DNA of 28,505 bases from Gnetum montanum (GCA_015680685.1 MNCI01010394.1:197005-225509); one strand, 5' to 3'; shown: positions 9,967-20,275, counted from the first letter of the stretch. Numbers and translations: made by a program. Notes: generated by a model from the sequence alone, not told the origin.

Positions 9967-10915
9967 ATGTTATTATATTATTGAATGGATTTGGAATAAT
10001 TATTCATCATGTTTCTTGTGGTCAACCATTTGGATAGGCAATTAGCTCATGAACTATACTTAGAAATATTTCTTTTATTATATAATAAAATAATCAAAGA
10101 TTGATTAGTAAATAAAAAAGATTAAATTATGCTTAAATAAATCTTACGTAATTCTTTTACAGTAGATGTTTTTTCTATAGTCATTTTTTACTTTAGGAAA
10201 TTAGTATTTCTTGAAACTAAAATATGAATATGGTATTTTTTGCAAGTTAGGTTCTATTGATCTCTATTTTAGAAACCTAGACTGATTTTCTTTGATTATT
10301 TTTTCAATATGAGATTATCATAACCATTCATTTCATGAGAAAAAGTTATATCTTCTATATCAGAAAATCTAAGGAACAAACAATGTGTTGGAAGAAGTGA
10401 AATATAACATTCCACAATAGAATTTTAGCTTTTGACTCATGTACATCTTGTATGGAAAATTTTAGGCTTTTGTATCATTGTTCCAAGAAATGAAGCAAAA
10501 TGGCCACCATGGTTTTTTGCTATTACAATTACTATGTTTTCATATAGTCATACTTTTCAAATGATTGATTATGTTTTGGTTGTGCATAACTTATGATTGC
10601 CAAGGTGAATTAGCTAAATTAGTTTGCTTATACCTAATCTATAAAGCTATGGATACAATTCCAAGTTTGATTGTTTGGAAATTTATATTGCACTATGGAT
10701 GCATATTGGATATTGAAAAATGTTAATCTTCATACTGGCATTCTCTTTATGCTAAATCCTTGGGCTATTGTTTGCATTATATAAATTTTCTACTTTATGC
10801 TTTAATCTTTTTATATTGAATTGATTGTTGTTTGTGCTAGTCTAAATGCAAGATGGGATTTTTATGACTAGTTAACTTGTAAAAATTTCATCCTTGTATG
10901 TTTTTTTAACTAGCT
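9967..10915 (+). repeat. Block A, copy 2, in left palindrome arm
   Basis: A direct copy of 8178-9128 and an inverted copy of about 11000-12150. Differences from copy 1 are scattered substitutions and small indels. Having three copies, two direct and one inverted, allows relative dating of the duplications. Confidence 0.72.
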
Positions 10916-10920
10916 TATAA

Positions 10921-10967
10921 GGGGATTTGGGTGTTTAACTCTTGCTCAAGGTAACACCCAAAGCCCC
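10921..10967. repeat. GC-rich hairpin at the centre of the palindrome
   Basis: GGGGATTTGGGTGTT (10921-10935) pairs with AACACCCAAAGCCCC (10953-10967): 14 of 15 positions match, around a 17-base loop that holds a second short stem CTTG..CAAG. Its GC content stands out against the AT-rich arms. The symmetry axis is near 10944. Confidence 0.8.
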
Positions 10968-10999
10968 CAAAAATGCTATCTAAAATATGTGTCGATGAG

Positions 11000-12150
11000 T
11001 TTTTTTTCCTAATGTTAATTAGTCAATAGAAATCTAATCTTGCATTTAGACTAGTACACATAATAGTCAATATATTATAAAAATGATAAAGCATAAAGTA
11101 GAAAATTATATAATACAAATAATGATGTAAGGATCTAGCAAGAAGAGAGTGCCAATATGACAATTGACATATCTTAATATATCCAATGCATCTAATGTGC
11201 AATACCAATATCAAACAGGTAAGCTTGAAATCTTATCAAAAGCCTTCTAGTTCATTGATAAGAAAATAAACTCAACCAATTCACTAAGTATTTTAAATTT
11301 GTATAGAAGAACATAATCAATCATACAGTAAATACACTATAGGAAAACATATTGTAAGTTGAAATACAGGTATAATAGCTAAGAAGTAATTTCCTTATCT
11401 ATTTGCTATAGTGTAACCAAAGATACAATATTCATGGTTCAAATAGTGCACATTAATAATTTTTTTTAGATGAACAATTGGTTGGCAAGCACTAAAATCA
11501 TTTGAACAGTAACTCATAAATCAAATTATTAAAATTCTTTTTAAAAGAAACAAGGTAGCCATAACCAACAATAGTCAACAAGCCATCATGTATAATGATA
11601 GAAAATAAGTTACGAACACACTACCTTTAGCACAAACACCATCACATATACTATAGTTACTAGTAAAGATAGAGTATTAACTTTATTTCCTTATATTTGC
11701 TTATGCCAATAAATAAATTTTGATTTTTTGATCAATAATCACATAAGGTTTGAGAAAAAATTTAGCATAAATTCTAATGCCCGTCAAGCATAATTTTTGA
11801 TTCTTTAGTATTCCAATAGAATGAAAGGTAAGTAAAATGAATAATGCCTAACTAGGACAAAACACCATTTTCAAATTTTAGTTTAATAATTCCTAATCAT
11901 CTCAACTAGAAAGTAATGAAAAATGAATAGAAACCATGAAAAATGAATAAAATCTATACAAGCTTCATCTAATACAATGTATAAATTTTTATTTTTGAAA
12001 TTACAAATCAAAATTTGAACTCTTCAACCCATAAAATATATTTAATATTTTTAATCAACAAATTTATTCACCAAAACAATTAGCCATAAAAATAGATAAA
12101 TCAATAATATTAGATCTATTCAATGACATAATGATACTTTTATTTTTCTA
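11000..12150 (-). repeat. Block A, copy 3, inverted, in right palindrome arm
   Basis: Read on the minus strand, this repeats block A: CTAGTCTAAATGCAAGA, then TTTTCTACTTTATGCTTTATC, TGCTAGATCC, GATGCATTGGATAT, and further on ATTATGTCATTGAAT near 12140. It is longer than copies 1 and 2 because of small insertions. Two open stretches here (11023-11214 and 12175-12438) fall in AT-rich repeat DNA and look fortuitous. Confidence 0.65.
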
Positions 12151-13030
12151 GCAACAATCACATTACCAAATTGTTTGAATTTAACTCTTCTAACTAGAAA
12201 AAATATAAGCCACACTACTAAAAATCAATTAAGTTATTTTGAAATTCAAAATGCTACCACACTTCTAGTTCTAGCTTCAATCTATAAAAGGAAACATACA
12301 AAATTTATTTGCTACCATACCAAGCTAAATAAATGCTTAATCATTACCAATATAACAATGTCCTATACATTTATTTATAAGGAATTAAAATTATTCTTAT
12401 CAGGTATTTTGTACAATACAATCATTATCCCATTTTAACAAAAAGACATAGGATATTTCTTAGATCATATGCATTTGATTTTCAAGAATCTACAACAAAT
12501 ATTTCAACAAAATCATATGATAAAAATTTTAGGTAGAGGAAGACATTTAAATTGGATTTTTGTCTATAAGCCCCTCTTCTCAATAAATTGTAGAAAGATA
12601 CCTAATTCAGGACTCAAAAGATCTTAGTATAGGTTTATAAATTCTACAAGTTGGTGAATAATAAAACAAAATTTCAACATTAGTTCCATAAAAATAAATT
12701 TTTATCCAAACCTAAAAAATCATTAGAATGACAATACTAGGAATTCACATTCAAGATTTATAAAATCAAGATAGGCCTAGGATGCTCTTGCTTTTTTCTA
12801 ATACTAAAAATCCTCATATCTGGGATTTTTGGCCCTTGTTGGAAAATCTTTATGTTAAATTATTTGAAATCTTTATGGATGTTTCCAATTTCATTTCAAA
12901 ACAACTCTCATCTAAGTCATTTAGAGTATGAGGATGGACAAAGAGATCCACAAAAACAAGGATTTAACAATCCAAAATCTTAGAAATAAAATTTAGATTC
13001 AATAGACATTCAAGATAGTGAAGGAATGCT

Positions 13031-14158
13031 ATAGGAACACCTCTTCTAATTCCCTTGTGCTTGTCTTACAAGTTGGTTTTGTAGGTTTCACACTTGGAGA
13101 AGGCCTAGATGCGTGTGTCTAGTTTTTGTGTTGAATTTTTATGATGAAGATTTTTGGATGTTTTGGCATCTTTGAAGGTTTTTTTGGCTTATTGTGATGA
13201 GTTTAGGAGGTTCTATGATCTATGGGGATCTATTGGAAGGCATTTGGAGGCTCCCAGCATCAAAACAAGCATTTTTATTTTTGGCACCTTCAAGATAGAC
13301 GTCTCCCCACAAAGATAGACGTCTTTCCAGAGACATCTCCCCTAAAGTGTAGATGTCTCTAGTCCATAGAAGACATCTACCAAAAATAGTAGATGTCTTT
13401 CCCAAGAGCAGGGCTTTCACAGAAGATGTCTCCTTAGAAAGATAGACGTCTCCTCAGAGACATCTCTCATGAAGTGTAGACATCTCTAGTCTAGAGAAGA
13501 TGTCTTTCAAAAATAGTAGACATCTCTCCTAAGAACAAAGCTCTCACAAGAGACATCTACGTTGGTGAAGAAGAAAAGCTTTGCTGTGGTGTTTTGATTA
13601 GGAAACATCCAAAAGACTCTAGATCCATGTGGGAAACATCTAGGGAGGTAAATAGAAAGCTTTCTAGGGTTTTGAATCTTTATAATTACATATGCATTCA
13701 TCCATGAAAAGAGAGAAGAGAGTTGGTATGCAAGGGAGAACTAGGCAAGAGAGATTGGGTGAGCACATTAGGTGAGTGCAATAGGTAATTGCAACTCCAA
13801 GATCAACTTGTGATGTGTTGATCTATGTGTTCCGTTCTCTTGTATCTCACTTGTAAGTTGAGATCTTAGTCTCAGGTTGTGAGAGAGATTTCTGTTGGTT
13901 GTGTCTTGCATTGAGAACAACCATTGTGAGATTATAGAGCTTCATTATCTAAAATATCATTTGAGTGTCATAGGTTTTTGGATGCCTGTGGGTTGTGTAA
14001 ACTTTGATGTAATCTTCCAATAATTTTAATAGAAGTTAGCTAGTTTTCTTCTTTTCTAGCAAATAATTTTATATTTTCATAATATCTAGATTTAGTGTGT
14101 TGAAGGTGATTTAATTGTGGAGAAAACCTACTCCAAGTAATTGTAAAAATAAAATCAT
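13031..14158. mobile_element. 1.1-kb LTR-like insertion in the right palindrome arm
   Basis: The left arm reads continuously where the right arm is broken. CATTCAAGATAGTGAAGGAATGCT (to about 13030, split here as CATTCAAGATAG and TGAAGGAATGCT) and TTTAGCCATAAG (from 14161) correspond to adjacent bases near 9405-9445. The inserted DNA contains a two-unit 128-bp repeat (13313-13558) and, near 13920-14040, a stretch resembling the R-U5 part of plant LTRs (GTGAGATTATAGAGCTTC, GGGTTGTGTAAAC, GTAATCTTCCAATAAT). No coding sequence is seen. A solo LTR or a very short non-autonomous element fits; exact termini and target duplication were not established. Confidence 0.45.
13294..13558. repeat. 128-bp tandem repeat made of AGACGTCT palindromes and their derivatives
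   Basis: Two units (about 13313-13440 and 13441-13558) share the same phrase order. The eight-base palindrome AGACGTCT occurs at 13297, 13317 and 13444. Its single-change derivatives occur at 13331, 13371, 13458, 13478, 13518 and 13551 (AGACATCT) and at 13351, 13391, 13424 and 13498 (AGATGTCT). That is thirteen sites in 262 bases. Confidence 0.75.
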
Positions 14159-14309
14159 TATTTAGCCATAAGTGAAACAAGGGAAATTGTGTATCCACCT
14201 TGTTTAGTCTTCAAAACCTCTTTGAATGATCCCTTTTTCCTAGCTATTAAGTACTACTTCTTTTTCATTATTGTACTCATGTAATCTTTGTCTTTCTTTA
14301 CTACCCTTG

Positions 14310-14330
14310 CTATTATTATTATTATTATTT
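14310..14330 (+). repeat. (ATT)n microsatellite
   Basis: CTATTATTATTATTATTATT: about seven uninterrupted ATT units in the right-arm B' segment. The left arm has a looser AATAATAAAAATAACAATA at the equivalent place, so the run expanded after the arms separated. Confidence 0.8.
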
Positions 14331-14549
14331 TAGTTTACAAGTGTATTGTTGAAGATGTGTTCCTAGTATTATTATTGCTGCTACAATCCTCTTTGCTCCT
14401 TTTCTCTCCCTTTCTCTCTCACTCTTTACCTAGCCATTTTTATTTACGTAGGTTTGGTTTTGATTTCAATTTCATTATTGTAACTAAATTTCTTTGGCAT
14501 TTATGTTTTTTTAATGATATCTGCATTTAAAAAAAAACTAATCCAAAAT

Positions 14550-14818
14550 TATGCCTCAGGTTTAAACTTTCCTAAAGCCATCTGAAAAAATTAAAAAGAA
14601 TATCTAGCCCTTCCAACTAAGAAGACTTTGGTTCATACAAATCATCAAGCTCATCGACAATAGTTAAATTCATCAACACAAGCACATCAGTAGCCCTTAA
14701 TTCTATCATAGTCATCAAATCATAGAAAGATCCATAAATTAGCATCAAATCACATAAATTATAAACATAAGCATGTCAACAATACTCAAATTCATCTCCA
14801 TGATCAAATTATCATGAT
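14550..14818 (+). repeat. Direct repeat flanking the LINE tail, copy 1
   Basis: It matches 15208-15710: AAACTT(C/T)CCTAAAG, AAAAAATTAAAA, CTTCCAACTAA, then ATCATCAAGCTCAT, GACAATAGTTAAAT, CATCAACA.AAGCACATCA, and ATAAACAT.AGCAT.T.AACAATACT. Copy 2 carries about 180 extra bases after the first third. No coding sequence is seen. Confidence 0.65.
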
Positions 14819-14828
14819 CATCATCCTC

Positions 14829-15155
14829 TTAGCCTTGTCCTAATAAAATGAAGTTCCCTACATGAGATCTTCTTTGCCATTCACCTCTATAAAGAACTAG
14901 ATTTATTTTTATTTGCAATTTCTTGAAATAATCTTTGATCATTTTTTCCCATATCTTCTTTATTCTTCCTTTCAGTGGCTTTCTTGGAATAGTTATGTAG
15001 CAATCTTTATTTGTAGACTCATTGTCTAATCTTCTTTGTGTATATCTAAACCATCTAAGCTACCATTCTTGTAGCTTATCTAAAATAGAAGCTACTCCAA
15101 GTCTTTCTTTGATGTGAATATTATGTACTTTATCTCTTTTAGGAACATTCAACAT
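14829..15155 (-). pseudogene. C-terminal tail of a plant LINE-type reverse transcriptase ORF
   Basis: This minus-strand frame runs from an ATG at 15155 to TAA at 14829-14831 (109 codons) with one internal TAG. The peptide shows the ordered landmarks of the C-terminal end of plant non-LTR (LINE) ORF2-type proteins: DKVHNIHIKERLGVASILDK, then LRWFRYTQRR (family form LRWFGHVQRR), then a K-G-R-I-K-K-I-W block (family form RGRPKKTW), then GEWQRRSHVGN, then LLGQG at the end. In the family this lies downstream of the polymerase domain and is a tail of unclear role. The polymerase and endonuclease parts are missing, as expected for a 5'-truncated LINE insertion. The TAG lies after LQEW. The assignment rests on recalled family patterns. 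The fragment is dead. Confidence 0.75.
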
Positions 15156-15207
15156 CCATCAAAGCATTCACATTTCTGCAACATTGATTTATTGTTTATG
15201 CCTCTTT

Positions 15208-15710
15208 TGATCAAGTCTTTGGTTCAAACTTCCCTAAAGTCATTCTAAAAAAATTAAAAGGAATACATGACACTTCCAACTAAAAGGACTTTGATTCACT
15301 TCCTTTCAAGATGATAAAATATACACTTATGATCTCTCTTGTTCCCTCTTTTAACTAGGCAAACATATTGCAATCCTTATTCCAACCCTTATATGAGAGG
15401 TATCATTCAAGATATAGGATATCAACATATTATCAATATTCAAATTCATCACAATTATACAATCATAAATATATTAACAATTCAACATCATATTATACAA
15501 GTCATCAAGCTCATTGACAATAGTTAAATCCATCAACATAAGCACATCAACAACAATTAAATCAATCAACACAAGTACATCAATAGCCCTTCAACCTATC
15601 AACACAAGAATATCATAGATAGATCCTTAAATTAGTACCAAATCACACAAATCATAAACATGAGCATATTAACAATACTTAAATCCATAACCATCATCAA
15701 ATTGTAGATA
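15208..15710 (+). repeat. Direct repeat flanking the LINE tail, copy 2
   Basis: The second copy of the block at 14550-14818, interrupted by about 180 bases (15314-15495) that are AT-rich and rich in ATCA repeats. The two copies bracket the LINE tail, so the LINE and its flank may have been duplicated or the repeat may be LINE 3' sequence. Confidence 0.6.
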
Positions 15711-15889
15711 AATTTATAAATCAATACCAAGGTACATAATTCACAAGTGCATGGTTAACATCACCAAGGCCCATTATAATTATAAAATCACACATAAACC
15801 ACAAATAAAAAAAACTATATGCATAACCATAATGAAGCATACTCACAACTGGTAGTCCAAATATCAAAATGTAAAGCTAGGAAAAATGG

Positions 15890-16350
15890 GTCATTAGAAG
15901 CTTCTAAAAGCTACATTTGAAGTTGAAATTTGTAGTTTTAGAAGCCTTGTAATTGAAATTGAGGTTTTTGCAAGTCTCTTTTGTATTTTATATCTTGGTT
16001 TTTGGAAGCCTGAAAAGATTGAAAATTTTTGCTCTTAAAAGTTATGAAAACTCTTGGTGCACTATCATTGATATAAACTATTAATTTTGAAAGCCCTTTA
16101 AGCTATTCAAAATGTCACTTCCAGAAGTCTCATTATTAGTTTACATCATCGCTCCCAAAAGTTTTAGAAGTTATTAAAACTAATGCATCTTGAAACATTA
16201 CTCACTATTATTTTTTGGTAATTTGAAGTCGATATAACATGGTGCAAGTTACACCAACTAGCAGTTAATTAGAGTGCAAGATGGTGTGATATTCATTTCC
16301 ATTATGAAAGGTTCATGTTTTGGACATAGTTCTAGGCTACTACATTTATA
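15890..16350. repeat. Degenerate repeat block F, right part
   Basis: From AGAAGCTTCTAAAAGCTACATT onward (split here: AGAAGCTTCT, AAAAGCTACATT) the phrases match 6870-6960 (TTCAGAAGCTACATT, AAGTTGAAATTT, TAGTT.TAAAAG). Short hairpin-like phrases such as TGGTGCAAGTTACACCA (near 16233) resemble GGTGGTGTAATTCACACC near 7145. Block F at 8177 stops just where this one takes up. Confidence 0.5.
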
Positions 16351-16891
16351 GTTTAAATCTTTTTGTCTCAAGGTTACTTTTATTCTACTTCTTCCAAGTG
16401 GTTCTTACCATGATGCGCTAAAAAAATGTCTTGTTGTCTCATAAATATAAAAGATTTTGAGCAAATTAAGTCAAATTAAAAGGTGTGGACTTGTGATTCA
16501 ATATTAAAATCATCTTTATGTTCATTAACAATTGTGTGGAATTTTTATCTACTTGTTATCCTCACTAAAGCAAAACCCCAAAGGCTTTATATAAAAAGCA
16601 ATAGATGTCTTTCATACAATGAGTTGGCGAGGCACACTGTGTTTGGAGAAATCTATGGAAAAAATGTTAATACCACGTGTAAAATGGTTAACAAATCTTT
16701 GCTAACTTTGGATGCTGTCTTTTAAGCTCTAATTTCTTATCATGTATTATTTTGTCCCAAGTGTCTAGCTTCTATATCATCAAATTTAAATATTAATTTG
16801 ACAATTGTGTGTATTTAATGCTTGATTATTATTTACCTTCAAATTATTATTTTTAGAAATCCCTCATTATGCATTTATGTATGTTTGGTTT
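16351..16891. other. AT-rich interval without recognised features
   Basis: An 80-codon open stretch at 16483-16725 (plus) has no recognisable motif and a codon mix like random AT-rich DNA. Otherwise nothing is supported. The last five bases (GGTTT, 16887-16891) are one side of the target duplication of the next element. Confidence 0.5.
16887..16891 (+). other. Target-site duplication, left side
   Basis: GGTTT immediately precedes TGTAACAAC. The matching side is AGTTT at 27459-27463; they differ by one transition. Confidence 0.6.
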
Positions 16892-17299
16892 TGTAACAAC
16901 TAAAAACATTGGTGGTTGGAATCACCAAGGGGTAAACGGACACATAGCCTAACCCCACCCCCATGTGAGGGCCTATTGGAAGAGGAGGCAGAATGCCCTG
17001 GATGATCTTGTCGATTGAACAGGGACTTTGCTAGTGGCAACCAGGGGTGATGTGGTTAGTTGAGATGCAAATGTAAATGATGTGAAACGATGCTAAGTGT
17101 TAAAGCGGTATTTTGTGGTGTTAAGTGTAGAGCATAGTCACAAAATGGAGGCAATTATAGTCAAGGTTTTTGGCCAAAACTAGGATGCCAAATCACAAAG
17201 ACTACCACCCAAGCATAGTTACAATGTGACAACATGTGAAAAATGTAAAAAATGCAAAGAAAACATAGAAAATGTAGGAGAGAAATGGAACGCCACCCC

Positions 17300-17360
17300 A
17301 AATGGGGTTGAGTGTAGTTAGCTCCAAATGGGGTTGAGTGTAGTTAGCTCCAAATGGGGT
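17300..17360. repeat. 26-bp tandem repeat in the 3' LTR
   Basis: AAATGGGGTTGAGTG starts at 17300 and 17326, and AAATGGGGTTTAG at 17352, a period of 26. The other LTR has one unit fewer at about 25845-25885. Confidence 0.75.
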
Positions 17361-17660
17361 TTAGAAGATATGTAGTGTACAATAGGTGCAACGGAGAGCA
17401 TAGTCATAGTCTCAGTGGTGTCGGCCCATGAAGTTTGGCACTTGCTATGGTTTTCATGTTTGTTGGGTTAGTAGCCATGATGTACTATGGGCTATGGTGT
17501 CTTATAGGGTTGTGGTGGACCGTGGAATGTAACTCTGCCTCTTTGCTAGTGTCTTTGGATATCGTTTGCCCAAAATGCTAAGTGTTGAATGCCAAAATGC
17601 TAGATGCCAGATGAAAATGCTAATTGGAATGCCAAAATGCCAAATGTAGGGCACTGGGGG

Positions 17661-17668
17661 TATTTATA
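17661..17668 (-). promoter_or_regulatory. TATA box of the 3' LTR
   Basis: Minus-strand TATAAATA in CCCTATAAATACCCCC. The same box occurs in the other LTR at 26148-26155. The palindromic repeats lie upstream of it in U3. Confidence 0.6.
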
Positions 17669-18331
17669 GGGCTATGGTTAGCCCACAATGTGGATTGGGT
17701 GCCATGTGGCAGTAGGTAGTCGAGACTACACTATGTGATAGTTGGAACTACACTGACCCCAACTATGCTCTCCACTGTAGCAAATGATGTTGTCCTATTC
17801 TCTGCTTTGATTGACTCTACAAGGTCACAAGATTATAACTATGCTTGGCAATTGCATGTATGAGTGCCAAGAAGATTACAATGTACCTAAGAAAATGCCC
17901 AAAAATGCAACTTTTGGAGACTACGCTCTAATACTACGTTGTCCACATTGGGAAGTGATGGAGAGCATAGTTACAATTTTGGGAGAAGGGGGATGTAAAA
18001 AAGCTAAATGCTATTGCTAGAGGTGTGTTGGAGTTTAGGAAAATATTGATGCTACATTGTGGAGGCCTTTGGAGGCTGTTCTACATGTCTACGCTTGACT
18101 ACGCTCTAGATTGGATGAGAACGTATTCTTAGACTTAGCAAAATTTCACAAGAAATTAGAAAAATGTGGCTAAGTGCTGACTACACTCTAGGGGAGGCTA
18201 ACTATGCTCCCAATTGGGGGTGAGTGTAGTCTTAACACTTAGATAAATTCCTGCAAAATCTAGCTTCTGAATTGACTATGCTTGATTATGCTCTAGAGTG
18301 TAGTCTTGGTAATGGAGAGCATAGTCTTAGC

Positions 18332-18889
18332 ACTTAGAAAGATCTTGTAAAAAATGAGGTTTCAAATTGTCTATGCTTGACTACACTATAAGTGTAGTCT
18401 CGATAGTTAGAAAAAAGATGTCAAAACTGGTGTTTTCATGGTGACTATGCTAACTACACTCTAGAGCGTAGTCCTAGTAGTGAAGAGTGTAATCTCAGCA
18501 CTTAGAAAAATTTGTAACTTATGTCATCATTATGAAAATTAGAAAAAATCTTGCAAAACTAGTTGTTGTGTGTTGACTATGCTGACTACGCTCTAGAGTG
18601 TAGTCCTAACACTTAGAAAGATCTTGCAAAAAATGAGGTTTTAAACTATCTATGCTTGACTACACTACAGAACATAGTCTCAATAGTTAGAGAAAATATG
18701 CCACAATTGGTGTGTTCATGGTGACTATGCTGACTACAATCTTGAGTGTAGTCCCAGTAGTGAAGAGTGTAATCTCAATAGTTAGAAAAATTTGCAGCTT
18801 GTGTCATTGTTATGACACTTAGAAAGAATCTTGCAAAAATGGTTATTGTGTGTTGACTACACTGACTATGCTCTAGACCGTAGTTTGAA
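18332..18889. repeat. 279-bp tandem duplication inside the 3' LTR U3
   Basis: Units start at ACTTAGAAAGATCTTG at 18332 and 18611. Both contain, in order, ATGAGGTTT, TATGCTTGACTACACTA, a TTCATGGTGACTATGCT phrase, AGTAGTGAAGAGTGTAATCTC and TTGTGTGTTGACTA. The 5' LTR has only one such unit (from about 27001). Confidence 0.75.
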
Positions 18890-19054
18890 CACTTACAAAA
18901 ATTTTGTAGCTTGTGACCTCGTTCAGACACTTACCAAAAATTGCAAAAAATTGGCCGTTGAAGCTGACTACACTCTACTATAGTGGAGAGAGTAGTCCCA
19001 ACACTTAGAAAAATTTGTAGAGAGTTACAACAGCCTGAATTTGGTGGTGTTTCA

Positions 19055-19068
19055 TTGGCCCCTCTTTG
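19055..19068 (-). other. Polypurine tract of the gypsy-type element
   Basis: The minus strand reads AAAGAGGGGCCAA directly before the LTR start TGAAACACCACC. This is the expected plus-strand primer next to the 3' LTR and confirms the minus orientation. Confidence 0.7.
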
Positions 19069-20275
19069 TTGATGTTTGGAGGAGTGGTTCAAGAGACATC
19101 GACAAAGAATGCAAAACACCATTGTAGGCCCAACACTGACATCGCCTGTTAGTATCTAAATAGATGTCACTACACCATGCTCAAGAGTGCTAAGGGTTGC
19201 GGTATGCTGGAGGGAAAGGATGTAGGGATTGTGCTAGGAATGGCAAGGGAGGAAAAATGCAAATAGGATGTCATGTTGTAAGATGTGGAGTCAGCACGAC
19301 TGATGGTGATTATGGCACCAAGGTGGCTTACCACCACAATGGTGACCTCTTGTTAGAATGCTTATGAGAGAGTTAGCATCCATGGAACTAGGATGGCTTT
19401 CCCTTAAAATTGTGATCTCTTTTTGGAATGCTTATGAGAGAATCAGCATGGATTCAGGGTTGGACCCATTGCAAAATTTCAGCTTTACTAATTTTTGCTT
19501 AGGGACATGTTTTGCCTTTTTTTTTCTTTTACTACAAGGTGAACTTTCTTTGCACTTTGCACATTGCTGAATGCTAGCTACGAGATGCCTTCCATTAGGT
19601 GAACTACATGCCACCTAATGGGCTTTGCTTTGGTGCAATGTTGTCACATCTATAGGATAGGTGTTTCCTCCTTGGGATGAGTTGCGTTACATCTGCTTGG
19701 GCTTTGATCAGTCCACAAAGGCTCCCCATGGGACGAGTTACATTATGTTCATCATAGGTTTTGTGGTTGACTAAAAGGATGTCATGTGCATCAGAAGGGC
19801 TTGCAAGCTCAATGATGCAAGGGAAGGTAAGGGAATGCAAGGTAAAAGGGGTAAATGCAAGTAGGCTATAATGGGGTAAATAGGGATGTGCACTCTTGAG
19901 TGGCTTAGCTAGTCTAATCATGCATATTAGAGCAATATGGTGACTTGCTACTGCAATGAGATGCATCTCTACACAACCATCTCCAAGGCTTCATCTTGCA
20001 AACATAACTCAGAGAAAAAAAGAAAACAACCACATAACATGAGATGTGAGTAAATTGCTAGATGCAAGGGTGCTGCAAATGCTGCAATAGGTGAACCAAT
20101 TGCAAGTTTTTGAAAAGCCAGCAAAGGTGCTGAGGGAGATGATGCTACAGGTGCTCTAGAGTCCATGCTATTGATAGGAGCTTAGGAGACTAGAAAAATG
20201 GTGGAGGGCCATAATGCTGCAACTACTCTAAAGGGTGGTGTTAATGGCAAGAGCCCAAAACACTAGAAAAATGCC
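19069..20275 (-). other. Element interior without recognised coding sequence
   Basis: This lies where pol or the 3' untranslated region should be. A phrase TG(T/C)GA(T/C)CTCTT.T.GAATGCTTATGAGAG occurs twice (near 19343 and 19409), a short duplication. A 120-codon open stretch on the minus strand (19604-19966) contains none of the reverse transcriptase, RNase H or integrase motifs I looked for. No function can be assigned. Confidence 0.45.

Larger units (their letters stand above)
9130..14446. repeat. Large imperfect palindrome (foldback), arms B-C-D-A / A'-D'-C'-B'
   Basis: The left arm (about 9130-10935) is matched in reverse complement by the right arm (about 10953-14446). Segment B (9130-9410) matches the complement of about 14160-14446: CTAGGTA, the GGGAGA-rich run, the AATAATA run, TCATTCAAAGAGG and GGCTAAA all appear in order. 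C (9420-9600) matches 12840-13030 (CTTAGATGAGAGTT, TGTGGATCTCT). D (9600-9966) matches parts of 12150-12850 (AGAGCATC..GG.CCATCTTGAT). A (9967-10915) matches 11000-12150 (CTAGTCTAAATGCAAGA, TTTTCTACTTTATGCTTTA). The right arm is longer because of an insertion at about 13031-14158. No transposase or other gene is seen. It may be a foldback transposon or an inverted duplication. Confidence 0.7.
16892..19054 (-). repeat. 3' LTR (2163 bp) of the gypsy-type element
   Basis: It matches 25434-27458 end to end. Shared landmarks are ACATTGGTGGTTGGAATCA, GAGGGCCT.TTGGAAG, GATTGAACAGGGACTTTG, GGTATTTATAGGGCTA and GAATTTGGTGGTGTTTCA. On the minus strand U3 is about 19054-17670, the TATA box is at 17661-17668, and R-U5 follows. 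Copy-specific expansions are a 279-bp tandem duplication (18332-18889) and a 26-bp repeat (17300-17360). Confidence 0.9.

Noticed and set aside
11023-12438. Open stretches at 11023-11214 (minus) and 12175-12438 (plus)
   Set aside because: Both fall in AT-rich palindrome-arm DNA whose homologous copies do not preserve the frames.
19604-19966. 120-codon minus-strand open stretch as a pol fragment
   Set aside because: It has none of the reverse transcriptase, RNase H or integrase motifs, and the composition is that of random sequence; no support for a gene.
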